A DNA stretch of 64,000 nucleotides from Lachancea thermotolerans CBS 6340 (GCF_000142805.1 NC_013083.1:1612001-1676000); one strand, 5' to 3'; positions 29,134 through 38,906 are shown, counted from the first letter of the stretch. Translations and numbers: made by a program. Notes: generated by a model from the letters alone, not told the origin.

Positions 29134-32121
29134 CTACATACAGTCAATTTTGAGGATGTCGTTGATGCTTCTGATAATGGATTCGATGTCCACGGCGTCG
29201 CAGCACACACCGTCGGTAAGACGGACGGCAGATGGATACTTTGGCTTCTTGGGCGATCCTGCAGGACCACCCGACAGCGAGGCTGTGTCCACCATAAAAA
29301 TGGTGTTGCGGACCTGGTGCACTAGCGGGTAGGCTGGGCTTTTGGTGGAAATGTGCTCGTCCTCAGAAAAGTGCACAAAGTAGCGGAGCTTCTTGGTGCC
29401 GTTGAGGAACACGTTGCGCAGCTCTATCATTAGGGTGATTTTAGTGTTGGTCTCCGGGTTGTAGTATATTAGCTCGTACTCCGAGAGGTTATGCAGTTGG
29501 AGAGACACAGTAGTGTAGCCGTTTTGGTTCTGGCCCTGGTTCTGCGCGTGGTCCTTGGTGGGCGGGTCTGTCAGGATGGATTCCAGAACGCCAAAGAAGC
29601 CCGACGTGAACCGGAGGTAATTGAAGATGAAGTGGTAGTCCTGCTTGCCGGCCTCGATGAACGGCTGAACAATGTGCTGTGGGTTCGACGGAGAGAGGTT
29701 GATCTTCAGGTTCTCAACGCTGTGGTCACTTGTAACTATGTTGGTCATGCAGTCGTGCGCGTCTTTGCTGTTCTTCAGGTACTTAAACGCGATCTCGTTG
29801 GGCTTGAGTGCCACAATGCTAAAGTTTTCCGAGTAAAACTCATGCAGCCTCTCTATGACGTCTGTGAGAATCACAATCTGCATCAGCTTCTGCTTGAACA
29901 CCTGAAAGTACTGCACAATGTTGTTGAGGTCGGTGAATTCCTCCGACATGAAAAAAGAGAGCGCGCCTTTGCCGGTGAACTGGATTAACATATCGTTGTA
30001 CTGGTATCCTATCACCTTGCTGTCATGCTTGAACTTCCCAAAGAGCTTGATCGTGGACTCATGGTAGTCAATTCTCAGAAACATGGTTTTTTCTAGGATA
30101 TGGCTCAGCGCGTTGGAACCACCCAGGAACGACTCGAGTTCAATGCCGATAATCGACAAATGGTGTGTCTTGTTGTCCTGTAACATGTAGTCAGGCAAGG
30201 CCGCAAGATTATCGCCCGCGCAGATTTTGTTGCGCATGTGTAGCTCGTTGAGAGAATCGATTATCATATGATCGATAATCTTATGCAGGCAGGTCTTCTT
30301 CAGATAAATGATCTTCTGATATGTCATAGACTCAAGTTTCAGTATCATCAAATTTTCGGTATCGAGGTACTTCAACTCCCAGCTCCCCTTGGATGCCGTA
30401 ATCTTACCAATCCGCTTCTCAATGACGCAAGCAGTATTCGACGAAACCACACTGAGGATCAAGTACCAGTTTGCAGGCCAATTGTCCAGTCGTATGAAAA
30501 TGTCGCGGGACAAAATCTTCTTTTGAGCCCTACTAGCGTCTTTTGACACCGGTCCGCCGAGCTGGATCACATTGTTACAAACCCAACCAACCTTTTCGAA
30601 CATGTTTCTTAGAACCAGGATAGTCTTGTCTAGCTTTAGTCTGCTGAGAATTTTGATAAAATCTTCTGTTGTGCTAGTAGCATTGATTTGGTTGATGTAG
30701 TACGTTAGCAGTCCGCTTGGATTTCTCACGTAGAACACACCACTCGTAGGATTGATCTTGAGTTGAATGGGCATCACGGACGCTGGTGTTGTCGGCACAT
30801 TGAATAGCAATGCATCGGATGTCTCCTCGTCCTCTTGTAGAACTCCAGTGGACAAAAGCTCTGTCTTGATCATCTGCGAATGATTGAACATGATTTCATC
30901 CAGGATGACACCCAAGTTGTTAAGAACATTGGTATAACGGACTGGTACGTCAATTTGCCTGTCAAACCCGCCTTCTATGTCCCACCTTAAAATTATGTTA
31001 CCCGTTTGTCTCTCTATTCCGATGGTAGCGTTACATTTGCCGCTCAATCTGCTATGCAACCAGTACTTCAGACCAATACGGTTCTTCCGTGGGTCATAGT
31101 GATGTAACAAGTTTCCACCGGAGTATTTGCCATTAGACTCCAAATCAAGCAGTTCGGCGTGCAACATGTACATTTGAGTCGAAAGAACGTAATTGTGCAA
31201 CAACTTGTATAGGGAAAATAGGGGCCGTGGGCTCTTGTATAGTAGCTCGTTGATGACTTTTTCCAGCTTGTATTTGTTAAGAGGCAAGAACTCATTGAAC
31301 AGTAGCCGGAGGTCAACAAAGAAAAGAGGTGACCGTTGATTAGTCGTCGAAAGTTGGATCTCAAACTCGTTTTCAACGCGGATCGACAGTCTTCCGTCTC
31401 GGACGGAATAATGGCTAAACTGCTCTGGGACCTCCATGAGCGATACTTTGACTGACATTATGATGTTCATGTCTTTCAACTTCTTTAGGATTAGCTTTGC
31501 AGGAATAGCTGCCGCGCCTGTCTCGGGGTTAGAGTTCGTATCCTCACCACTGAGCCTGAAATTGTGCGTCGGCAGGTTGGGCCTCCCCAGGCTGAGAACC
31601 TCCAGGGCCGTTATCAGATCTGGGTTGGGCAGTTTTGCATTGGTCATTCCTGCCTGGCTGCTTTTCAGGGCCCATATGCAGTTGTTGACGGCCATGTTAG
31701 AATTACGGAACCAGTTCAACAGGTCGATCATTGTGCTAAAATTGTTATTCTTGATCGTCCTGCACCATTTCACAAGCACATAAATCTTGAGAAACTGGTT
31801 TCTCAGAAACACCACTAGTTGCAAAAAGGTTGTCTTCTTGGCACTGCTATCCTGACCCTCGTGTACGCTGGTCTTCAAGAATTGCACCAGCTCTTTAACC
31901 GCGAATACGGTGAGATTCCGGATCAGCAGCGCCAGCGGAAGTTGGTTGACCTCCACGTGCGGAAGCTCCGGCGCCTTAGTCACTGCCACTGATTCGCTGT
32001 TCTCTTTTCCACGCTTCTGACTGACCATCTTTGATGACCCATTGGCTAGCTGCGAATTTTTTTCTGCGTTCGCCCCTCCATTAACTTGCAGCATGGTGAG
32101 ACCTTGAACCTCGGTTGTCAT
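29134..32121 (-). CDS. RGR1: Mediator subunit Med14 (Rgr1)
   Basis: A 995-residue protein, slightly shorter than the S. cerevisiae 1082. The N-terminal Med14 domain is recognisable (HVEVNQLPLALLIRNLTVFA, then KKTTFLQLVVFLRNQFLKIYVLVKW near 100-120). Med14 is the backbone of Mediator linking head, middle and tail modules, and is essential for RNA polymerase II transcription. The ortholog is YLR071C, between XYL2 and YLR072W as here. The first 50 residues are low-complexity and poorly conserved. It is divergent from LAM6. Confidence 0.94.
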   Translation of the reverse strand: MTTEVQGLTMLQVNGGANAEKNSQLANGSSKMVSQKRGKENSESVAVTKAPELPHVEVNQLPLALLIRNLTVFAVKELVQFLKTSVHEGQDSSAKKTTFLQLVVFLRNQFLKIYVLVKWCRTIKNNNFSTMIDLLNWFRNSNMAVNNCIWALKSSQAGMTNAKLPNPDLITALEVLSLGRPNLPTHNFRLSGEDTNSNPETGAAAIPAKLILKKLKDMNIIMSVKVSLMEVPEQFSHYSVRDGRLSIRVENEFEIQLSTTNQRSPLFFVDLRLLFNEFLPLNKYKLEKVINELLYKSPRPLFSLYKLLHNYVLSTQMYMLHAELLDLESNGKYSGGNLLHHYDPRKNRIGLKYWLHSRLSGKCNATIGIERQTGNIILRWDIEGGFDRQIDVPVRYTNVLNNLGVILDEIMFNHSQMIKTELLSTGVLQEDEETSDALLFNVPTTPASVMPIQLKINPTSGVFYVRNPSGLLTYYINQINATSTTEDFIKILSRLKLDKTILVLRNMFEKVGWVCNNVIQLGGPVSKDASRAQKKILSRDIFIRLDNWPANWYLILSVVSSNTACVIEKRIGKITASKGSWELKYLDTENLMILKLESMTYQKIIYLKKTCLHKIIDHMIIDSLNELHMRNKICAGDNLAALPDYMLQDNKTHHLSIIGIELESFLGGSNALSHILEKTMFLRIDYHESTIKLFGKFKHDSKVIGYQYNDMLIQFTGKGALSFFMSEEFTDLNNIVQYFQVFKQKLMQIVILTDVIERLHEFYSENFSIVALKPNEIAFKYLKNSKDAHDCMTNIVTSDHSVENLKINLSPSNPQHIVQPFIEAGKQDYHFIFNYLRFTSGFFGVLESILTDPPTKDHAQNQGQNQNGYTTVSLQLHNLSEYELIYYNPETNTKITLMIELRNVFLNGTKKLRYFVHFSEDEHISTKSPAYPLVHQVRNTIFMVDTASLSGGPAGSPKKPKYPSAVRLTDGVCCDAVDIESIIRSINDILKIDCM

Positions 32122-32502
32122 TCAGCTTTCGCGCGTCCGCCGACTCTCCTACGTATTACAAGAACCTGATTATTCTGGAAGTGAGTTTAGATGGTAAATG
32201 GAGGAAGTTCATCTAACTTACAATGTCGGGCCGGGTGACCGTTGACGATGACCTTAATGATTTTGTAGGGTGGGAGAGCACCTTGGTTGAGCGAGCGCAA
32301 GACGATTAGGTGAGTTCATTAAATAGCTCATCAAAGCTCCAGAGAGACACGCATTTTCCAAGGTGAGTTGCTTGTGTTGTTCGGTGTTCTTTTTTTGCCA
32401 GGTCAGGTTTGGAAATTAGGGTAAAGTTGACGTGAATATAGTTTACAGCTTCCTTCATCAGGGGAGCAATCAATCAGCGTAAGAGTCTTTTATGGGCAAT
32501 TA
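32122..32502. promoter_or_regulatory. RGR1/LAM6 divergent promoter
   Basis: 381 bp between divergent genes. A GTGACC-type motif lies near 32235, with T-rich tracts near 32390. No confident factor site or small gene. Confidence 0.3.
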
Positions 32503-35160
32503 ATGCGTGTAATCGAGATGTCTACGTCAGATTTTGAACAGTGGGACCCTGTGGACGACGACCAAGGGTCTTCAACCAGCCCTTCTACGGAGCCCACGCT
32601 TTTAGGGCCAACCCCTTCAGAGAACACCAGCGAGCCGCTAGAGCGCAGCAAGATGTCGAGATCGCCTATTCGATCGCTACAAAGTTCCAAACGTGAGTCA
32701 GTCTCTTCAATCGATGGCGCGGCTTTGAAATCGACACCTGCCGACCCGCAGCTGTCCGCGGTGGACCCCGTTACAGGAGTGAATAGCCCGTTAACTAGTA
32801 AAAATGGCTCTGCTTTAAGCTCGGTCAGTCACATCATAGGATCTACAAAAGCGTCGGCGGTTCCAGAAGACGTGGGGGATGCGTCGAACAATTCTTTTTT
32901 CAACAGCATGCTAACAACGCTTTCGTTCAAAGGCTCTTCAAGCAACCCGCCGCTACCGCCGGTACAAACGGATACCCCACAACAGGCGCCTAAAATTATT
33001 TCATACCGGCGAGAAACCCCTTCCAAAAAAAACAGACGTTCAACGAGCGCGGACAGTAGTTCACTCGCGTCGCCCCTGCAAGAAATGGAGAAACCTGACG
33101 TTTTAATCCTCCAAGAATATAACAAAAAGCTTTATGTGGAAGAGCGGTTTGCAAAAACCAATTACCATTATGCTACCGAGGAGCGGAATGCAGACCTGCA
33201 TAAAATATTCAAATCAATTCCACTTGACGACCGCCTCTTAGATGATTTCAGTTGCGCGCTGAGCCGTGAATTTCTATTTCAGGGTAGGGTTTACATTACT
33301 GAGTCTAACATATGTTTTAACTCCAATCTACTAGGTTGGGTGACGCACCTTGTGATATCTATGAAGGACATTACGACGATGGAAAAAACTTCAACCGCCG
33401 GGCTATTTCCTAATGGGATAGCTATAGAGACTCGCATGGGCAAACACCAATTTGTTAGCTTTATTTCACGGGACTCTACCTTTGACTTCATCAAAGCTGT
33501 ATGGTCTCAGTTCAATGGCACTGACGCGGCGGAGCTTCCTGTCATGAGTAGGCAATCCAGCGTTCCAAGTATTCGCGATGACCTCAAAGCGCACACTGAA
33601 CTAGTTGCCACTCTCGTACCAACCGACGGAAATTTTGACATACCGCCCAGTCGCGCCTCGATTATAAGTGAAAATGACGCAGCTATAGAGGATGCAATTC
33701 TTTCAGTAGATGATTTTACGCCCACAATTACCTTAAAGAACGGCGTGAAGAGTTTAGCTGGCGACGATGACGCTGAAGACGACGACGACGATGATGATTA
33801 CGAGTACGAGGATGACGATGACGATAACTGCTCAAATTCAAATGACCTGACTTCTCTTGCAATCATTGAAAGCGAAACGGCTTTGGCCACCCAAAAGGTT
33901 TATGTACTGAAAGAAGGCTCCGGTTTCGAGTACGACGGGCCTTCATTTTTCCAAGAAACAAAATTCCTATATGACCCTAACCAGAACAACGAAACCGTGC
34001 TTGCAGAAGAAGAATTGAAAGCGCCTCCGGGCGTGGTTTACCAGTTGATTTTCAGCGGTGATAACACGAGTTTTCTTGAGGCCTTCTTAAAGGGCCAAAA
34101 CTCGTCAAACTTATCAGATATTCCTGCCTTCGATCAGGTTAACAAAGACGGGCAGCAATACCGCGAGTATTCCTACGCCAAAGCACTCAACTACGCTGTC
34201 GGGCCCAAATCCACTAAGTGCCTTGCGACAGATACTGTCCTGGGCTTAGATTATGAAAATTGCATCAACGTTGTTAATACCACCAAAACGCCAGATGTTC
34301 CAAGCGGCAACAGTTTCTGCGTTAAGACAAGGTATATGTTACGTTGGGCTTCTCCCAATACAAGTGTTTTGAAGATTTCGTTTTGGGTCGAGTGGACAGG
34401 GAGCAGCTGGATTAAGTCCATGATTGACAAAAGCTGCAAAGCGGGTCAAATCGAGGCGACAGACGCATTTATCGAACTGATAAGAGAATATGTCGACAAA
34501 TTTACGAGGTCTTCTCAGATAGAGGTCAAGCAACAGCCTCAGAAAAGGCAGCCTCAAAGCAGGCGCGTTAGCAGAAACTCTCCGCGGTTGCCAAAACCTA
34601 CAGTCGTTGAGGAAGAAGAAGTAACTGCCATTGTTGAGCCACCCAAGCCTACACAATGGGGCCTATTAGGTCAAGCGAGTGTAACAAATGTTCTGCTCAT
34701 AATCAACTTTGTTTTGCTCCTTGTCGTAATGATGCGTGAACAAACGATTTTGAAACAGCTCAAGAGGGCCAACGCGAAAAATTGGTCTTCAGAAAAGAAC
34801 ATCTCCATTGACCAAGTAGTGTCACACTTCAAGTCGCTGCTAGGGAACACTCTCGAAACCACCAACGCCGATAAGGGCGGAAAACCACTTGCACTGCGGG
34901 AATGGCTCGAGCGGCATGGTGCTCCGGAAGACTCCTACAATGTGGATGTTCAAAAAAGAAAGCAATACCAGAGGTACTTGCGCTATGTCGTCGACCAGTG
35001 GATGGACGGCGAAGTCTCACTCAGAGAGACTGACAACTTGCTGCTCAAGCTTAATAAGCTCATCGACGTCGTGAATAGCACGCGGCTAAGCGCTGGCGAG
35101 TCCGAACGCGTGGATGCTTCGAAAATCAAGGATGCTGTGGACTACTTAATTGATACTTGA
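32503..35160 (+). CDS. LAM6: Lam5/Lam6-type sterol transfer protein (GRAM and VASt domains)
   Basis: An 885-residue protein with a disordered Ser-rich N-terminus, a GRAM domain (about 233-335, with EFLFQGRVYITESNICFNS), an Asp-rich run (about 421-445), a VASt/StART-like domain (about 500-665) and one membrane segment near 725-744. Family members sit in the ER at contact sites and move sterol between membranes. S. cerevisiae has the pair LAM5 (YFL042C) and LAM6/LTC1 (YLR072W); this single copy is the pre-duplication ortholog. It is about 200 residues longer than either by my recollection, mainly in the N-terminus. A second in-frame ATG at 32518 is an equally good start. Confidence 0.9.
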   Translation: MRVIEMSTSDFEQWDPVDDDQGSSTSPSTEPTLLGPTPSENTSEPLERSKMSRSPIRSLQSSKRESVSSIDGAALKSTPADPQLSAVDPVTGVNSPLTSKNGSALSSVSHIIGSTKASAVPEDVGDASNNSFFNSMLTTLSFKGSSSNPPLPPVQTDTPQQAPKIISYRRETPSKKNRRSTSADSSSLASPLQEMEKPDVLILQEYNKKLYVEERFAKTNYHYATEERNADLHKIFKSIPLDDRLLDDFSCALSREFLFQGRVYITESNICFNSNLLGWVTHLVISMKDITTMEKTSTAGLFPNGIAIETRMGKHQFVSFISRDSTFDFIKAVWSQFNGTDAAELPVMSRQSSVPSIRDDLKAHTELVATLVPTDGNFDIPPSRASIISENDAAIEDAILSVDDFTPTITLKNGVKSLAGDDDAEDDDDDDDYEYEDDDDDNCSNSNDLTSLAIIESETALATQKVYVLKEGSGFEYDGPSFFQETKFLYDPNQNNETVLAEEELKAPPGVVYQLIFSGDNTSFLEAFLKGQNSSNLSDIPAFDQVNKDGQQYREYSYAKALNYAVGPKSTKCLATDTVLGLDYENCINVVNTTKTPDVPSGNSFCVKTRYMLRWASPNTSVLKISFWVEWTGSSWIKSMIDKSCKAGQIEATDAFIELIREYVDKFTRSSQIEVKQQPQKRQPQSRRVSRNSPRLPKPTVVEEEEVTAIVEPPKPTQWGLLGQASVTNVLLIINFVLLLVVMMREQTILKQLKRANAKNWSSEKNISIDQVVSHFKSLLGNTLETTNADKGGKPLALREWLERHGAPEDSYNVDVQKRKQYQRYLRYVVDQWMDGEVSLRETDNLLLKLNKLIDVVNSTRLSAGESERVDASKIKDAVDYLIDT

Positions 35161-35195
35161 ATAGAGCAACAGTCTCACTAGGAGATCATGCTGCA

Positions 35196-35780
35196 CTAGA
35201 AAGAAGCATAAGACGGAAGGTTCAACTGCGGCAGCTCTGGGTATGTAAGGGCGGAACTCCGCTGAGCGAGGCCCGCGTTCCCATCGCCTCCGGCGCTCCC
35301 GCCGCCACGGCTCTGCAGTTTCGCAACAGAGCGTCTGAAGCGATTCTCGTCAAATGTTGTCGGCAGTTCGACTTTTTCGGCCTTGTCTTTCGCGGCCGGC
35401 CGCGGGCCAGCCACGTTGCGCGCTAGCGTCCGCGCATGCTGTGCAAAGGATCTCTCCAGCTGCGTCCTTAGGTCTTCCGTGATCCTCAGGATTGCTGGAA
35501 CCTCCAGCTTTAGAAGCTGAAGGTACTCTTCCTTCGCCAACCCGTCCAGGTCCACGCCCGTGGCTCGTGCGGAGAGCTGTGGATGCGTAGGTAGTTTCTT
35601 CGTACACAGGTCCAAATACCGCAGGTACATCACGTATGCTCGCTCCAATTGCCCAGATTGGAAGCTCCCCTGTGCTTCTTCGAGCAGGCTGACACATGTC
35701 TTCAAGTACAGTTTTGCCGGCACCCGCGGGTTGAACCGATAATCCGCCGCTGCTGCGCTCAATTCATGGCAAGATTTCAT
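35196..35780 (-). CDS. RFU1: Rfu1, regulator of free ubiquitin
   Basis: A 194-residue protein with an N-terminal helical USP8/MIT-like domain: FNPRVPAKLYLKTCVSLLEE, then YVMYLRYLDLCTKKLPTHP. Rfu1 (YLR073C) inhibits the endosomal deubiquitinase Doa4 and so controls free ubiquitin levels. The C-terminal end PELPQLNLPSYASF resembles the peptide region that binds Doa4 or Bro1 in the family. It is convergent with LAM6 (35 bp apart), as expected from YLR072W-YLR073C. The first 12 codons lie between the promoter and conserved sequence, and the start is unambiguous. Confidence 0.88.
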   Translation of the reverse strand: MKSCHELSAAAADYRFNPRVPAKLYLKTCVSLLEEAQGSFQSGQLERAYVMYLRYLDLCTKKLPTHPQLSARATGVDLDGLAKEEYLQLLKLEVPAILRITEDLRTQLERSFAQHARTLARNVAGPRPAAKDKAEKVELPTTFDENRFRRSVAKLQSRGGGSAGGDGNAGLAQRSSALTYPELPQLNLPSYASF

Positions 35781-36295
35781 GTTAAACGTGGTTCTACCAC
35801 CATAGATTTATTCACGTTCTGTATTGGTTGACTCAAACCCAGAAAGCTTCTTTACCATAAGCGCGCCAGAGTTCAAATTCTCAGCATGCTCTTCTCAAGA
35901 ACAGCATCTCATCACTGTGAAAAATTTTGGCGCCAGTCTGCGCGATGAGATGAGTGCCATAGAAGCGGTTAAGGTGAACTGGTGAAAAAAATTGAAGGAA
36001 CGCACACAAAATGCTCGATTTCGGTAAGAAATCGACGATAAAGCGAGATACAAGCAAGTGAGCCTTGTGCTGGAGGTCTAATGAAGTCGGAAGCATCCAG
36101 CAACTGATTCGGACGATTCAGTACCAGGATTTCGGCGTTTTTGGCTCTTTGTGGCTAAATATACGTTACCCGGTAATTTAAAATAGATTCTGACGTGGAG
36201 CATCGTAACAATGGCCAAAGGACCAAGAGGCGACTATAGGGGAGGATGGTGTCTGAAACGAAACAATAAAGGATCCTCAGACTTGAACCAACAGG
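35781..36295. promoter_or_regulatory. RFU1/OTU1 divergent promoter with PAC-RRPE-PAC cluster
   Basis: 515 bp. CATCTCATC (35905-35913) and GATGAGATG (35944-35952) are 9-bp inverted copies of a PAC core, flanking an RRPE TGAAAAATTTT (35918-35928). A Reb1-like TTACCCG is at 36166-36172, 124 bp before OTU1. PAC/RRPE pairs mark ribosome-biogenesis genes, yet neither flanking gene is a classical member. No snoRNA C/D pair was convincing. Confidence 0.6.
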
Positions 36296-37237
36296 ATGAG
36301 AGTTAAAGTGAGCTGTGCAGGTGCTACCGACAAGGTAGTTAGCGTAAACGGAGAAAGCTCTCTCAGAGAGTTGTTAAAAGCATGGGGGGAAATCGATGGC
36401 ATCCGGTGGGTGAGATATGGATATCCGCCACAGGTGTTAGAAGTGACGACGGCAAACGTAGGCCAGAGCCTTAGTGGCCTGGGGATTGGTTCGGGGGAAA
36501 AGGTTACCATCGTGCGGGAGGACACGCCGACAGCAAAGACAGCGCAGTTGGCACAGCCGGTGCAGCGAGTGCGGCTGCATGAGAACCAGATTTCATTGGA
36601 TGGTATCTGGCCCGGCAAAATTCTACAGGTTCACTCAGTTCCGGACGACAATTCTTGCATGTTCCACGCTATTTCTTACTGCACAAGCCAGGATCTCTCA
36701 CGATCACAAGAGTTGCGTGGAGTTGTGGCTACGCAGATCGCGGGCGACCCCATCGAATACTCCGACGCCATCCTGGGGCGGCCGAATCACGAGTACTCGC
36801 GGTGGATCTTGAAACGCAGTTCTTGGGGCGGTGGCATCGAGCTCGCAGTGCTATCGCGCGTGCTCAAGACCTGTATCATGGTAATGGACGTGGACGCGTG
36901 CAAATTCGAAAGGTTCAACGAGGAGCAGTTCGACAATTTTGTGATGGTGGCGTTCAACGGTGTGCACTACGATGCGATGGAGGTAATTGATGAGACCGGC
37001 AGCCGCCGACCCCTCACGGTGTTCAACCAAAAGGCTCACAGAGCGGACGCGATGCTAGCACGAGCGCTGGAAGCGGCTGCGCGGCTGAAGAAACACGGCT
37101 ATTCTTTCAATACCACACGCGACCGGATCCGGTGCAATGTGTGCGGGCATCATTTTGTGGGCGAGCGCGAGGTTGCGCGACACGCTGAGAAAACCGGCCA
37201 TGTCGATTTCGGTCAGAGCAGTGGTATCTCCCGCTAG
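36296..37237 (+). CDS. OTU1: Otu1 deubiquitinase (YOD1 family)
   Basis: A 313-residue cysteine protease. Order: ubiquitin-like UBX-type domain (1-80), OTU domain with PDDNSCMFHAIS (catalytic Cys 121) and VAFNGVHYDAME (catalytic His 224), and a C-terminal C2H2 zinc finger (CNVCGHHFVGEREVARHAEKTGH is the region, near 280-303). Otu1 (YFL044C) binds Cdc48 and trims ubiquitin chains on its clients. All catalytic residues are present. It is convergent with BUD20, again mixing VI and XII genes. Confidence 0.95.
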   Translation: MRVKVSCAGATDKVVSVNGESSLRELLKAWGEIDGIRWVRYGYPPQVLEVTTANVGQSLSGLGIGSGEKVTIVREDTPTAKTAQLAQPVQRVRLHENQISLDGIWPGKILQVHSVPDDNSCMFHAISYCTSQDLSRSQELRGVVATQIAGDPIEYSDAILGRPNHEYSRWILKRSSWGGGIELAVLSRVLKTCIMVMDVDACKFERFNEEQFDNFVMVAFNGVHYDAMEVIDETGSRRPLTVFNQKAHRADAMLARALEAAARLKKHGYSFNTTRDRIRCNVCGHHFVGEREVARHAEKTGHVDFGQSSGISR

Positions 37238-37334
37238 CTTGCGCGACGCTCACGCGTACACTTCCATTTGAATATTTTGTCTAGTCTAATGTACAAACCC
37301 AAATTATACAATCCTGCACGCCAGCCGCAGCCCG

Positions 37335-37814
37335 CTACTGCATGACGACCTCGCCGTCCTGGTCTGCCGCGGGTTCTGATGCCAGGTGCGGTAGCGTGGG
37401 CTCCGTAGTCGCGACATTGGCCAGCGTTGTGTCGAGGTGCTCCTTCAATTGAGCCTCGTTGGACTCCTTCTCGGGCCCAGTCTGCTGGGTGATCTGCGCC
37501 ACGCGGTCGAGGAACTTCTGCACGTTCAGCCCGGACGCTGCGTCCGCAACTTCCTGAGTGTATGGCACGCCCTTGAGCTCCTTAACACGGCGCTTGTGCA
37601 CCTTGCCCTTGAGATGTGTTTTGAGCGCCACTCCAGTCTCGAAGTACTTTGCACAGTGTATGCAGTAGTGCTGGCCCAGCCCAGGCTTTGTTTCGTCCAG
37701 AGGCTGGTTCATCAGCTTCTGGATCTGCTCCTGCGACCGAAGCTCGTCGAAGATCACGTCCAAGTCCTTGGTTCTTCTCTTTGTCTTGTACCGTTTGACT
37801 GAATATCTACCCAT
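37335..37814 (-). CDS. BUD20: Bud20, 60S export factor
   Basis: A 159-residue C2H2 zinc-finger protein. The family start MGRYSVKRYKTKRRTKDLD is at 37814; an 11-codon upstream extension in frame lacks support. The finger is HYCIHCAKYFETGVALKTHL followed by KGKVHKRRVKEL. Bud20 (YLR074C) is a shuttling pre-60S export factor. It is divergent from RPL10 (YLR075W), the same arrangement as in S. cerevisiae. The tail is acidic and variable. Confidence 0.94.
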   Translation of the reverse strand: MGRYSVKRYKTKRRTKDLDVIFDELRSQEQIQKLMNQPLDETKPGLGQHYCIHCAKYFETGVALKTHLKGKVHKRRVKELKGVPYTQEVADAASGLNVQKFLDRVAQITQQTGPEKESNEAQLKEHLDTTLANVATTEPTLPHLASEPAADQDGEVVMQ

Positions 37815-38243
37815 GTTTTGTAAAGATGCAAAGGTTGCTGAGAACAATGCACTGAGCCTATCCGAGCGATGTGTTCCTGTCTGTCAAATGTCACACTGAT
37901 GCGCTGAGATGCCCTCTACCAGAAAATTTTCCAGAGGGCATCGGGCCCATCAACTCCTATCTCTATGTACGTTTGAAGCCCTACAGGGCTGGATTCGTGA
38001 AGAGGTATCTGAGACTGTGAACCCATACATTTCTTAGGAAGCTACATAAATAAAAACTTTTCCAGGAATTTTACGAGGGCAAATTTGTTAAACTTTCCGA
38101 GGGCACTCCTTGGCCTATCCTTAGTCACTCACAACGGAATTCTACTGACCTCGCAGCGCTGCTGAAGAAAAAAATGTCAGCATGGAAGCTCTTTACTCAT
38201 CCTTTGCACCCTTTTGAAGCTCAATCAGCAGCAACTATCCAAG
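37815..38243. promoter_or_regulatory. BUD20/RPL10 divergent promoter
   Basis: 429 bp. A Rap1-type ACCCATACATTT lies at 38021-38032. An RRPE-like AGAAAATTTTCC (37921-37932) sits in the loop of a perfect 10-bp inverted repeat GATGCCCTCT/AGAGGGCATC (37908-37917 and 37933-37942). The 7-mer GAGGGCA recurs at 37934, 38075 and 38099 and inverted at 37910. AGCCCTACAGGGCT (37977-37990) is a Tbf1-like inverted pair. Rap1 and RRPE are known for this gene class; the GAGGGCA motif is unassigned. Confidence 0.65.
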
Positions 38244-38906
38244 ATGGCCAGAAGACCAGCTAGATGTTACAGATACCAAAAGAACAAGCCTTACCCAAAG
38301 TCTAGGTACAACAGAGCCGTCCCAGACTCCAAGATCAGAATCTACGATCTGGGTAAGAAGAAGGCTACTGTCGATGAGTTCCCTCTGTGTGTCCACTTGG
38401 TCTCCAACGAGTTGGAACAGCTGTCCTCTGAGGCCTTGGAAGCCGCTCGTATCTGTGCTAACAAGTACATGACCAAGATGTCTGGTAGAGACGCCTTCCA
38501 CTTGAGAGTCAGAGTCCACCCATTCCACGTCTTGAGAATCAACAAGATGTTGTCGTGTGCCGGTGCCGATAGACTGCAACAAGGTATGAGAGGTGCCTGG
38601 GGTAAGCCTCACGGTTTGGCCGCTCGTGTTGCCATTGGCCAGATTATCTTCTCTGTCAGAACCAAGGACAACAACAAAGACATTGTTGTTGAGGGTTTGA
38701 GAAGAGCCAGATACAAGTTCCCTGGTCAGCAGAAGATCATCATGTCCAAGAAGTGGGGTTTCACCAACTTGAACAGAGCTGAGTACATCAGAAGAAGAGA
38801 CGCTGGTGAGGTCAAGGACGACGGTGCTTTCGTCAAGTTCTTGTCCAAGAAGGGTCCTCTAGAGGAGAACGTTAGAGAGTTCCCAGAATACTTCGCCAAG
38901 GCCTGA
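38244..38906 (+). CDS. RPL10: Ribosomal protein uL16
   Basis: A 220-residue large-subunit protein. The start at 38244 gives [20 protein letters not shown], the universal family N-terminus; an in-frame extension of 10 codons is not part of it. [20 protein letters not shown] and [17 protein letters not shown] are diagnostic. Rpl10 (YLR075W) joins the 60S late in the cytoplasm, near the peptidyl transferase centre, and triggers final maturation. Codon bias is very strong. No intron signals are present. The promoter carries a Rap1-type site. Confidence 0.98.
   Translation: MARRPARCYRYQKNKPYPKSRYNRAVPDSKIRIYDLGKKKATVDEFPLCVHLVSNELEQLSSEALEAARICANKYMTKMSGRDAFHLRVRVHPFHVLRINKMLSCAGADRLQQGMRGAWGKPHGLAARVAIGQIIFSVRTKDNNKDIVVEGLRRARYKFPGQQKIIMSKKWGFTNLNRAEYIRRRDAGEVKDDGAFVKFLSKKGPLEENVREFPEYFAKA

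Noticed and set aside
35855-35890. tRNA-like GTTCAAATTC (B-box-like)
   Set aside because: No matching T-stem, A box or acceptor stem could be drawn on either strand.
35960-36290. Possible C/D snoRNA near the PAC/RRPE cluster
   Set aside because: A TAATGAAG and a CTGA are about 28 nt apart, but there is no terminal stem and the C box is imperfect.
37335-37847. Longer start for BUD20 at 37847
   Set aside because: The conserved N-terminus is MGRYSVKRYKTKRR at 37814.
38214-38906. Longer start for RPL10 at 38214
   Set aside because: uL16 begins [11 protein letters not shown] in all yeasts; the 10 extra codons are leader sequence.
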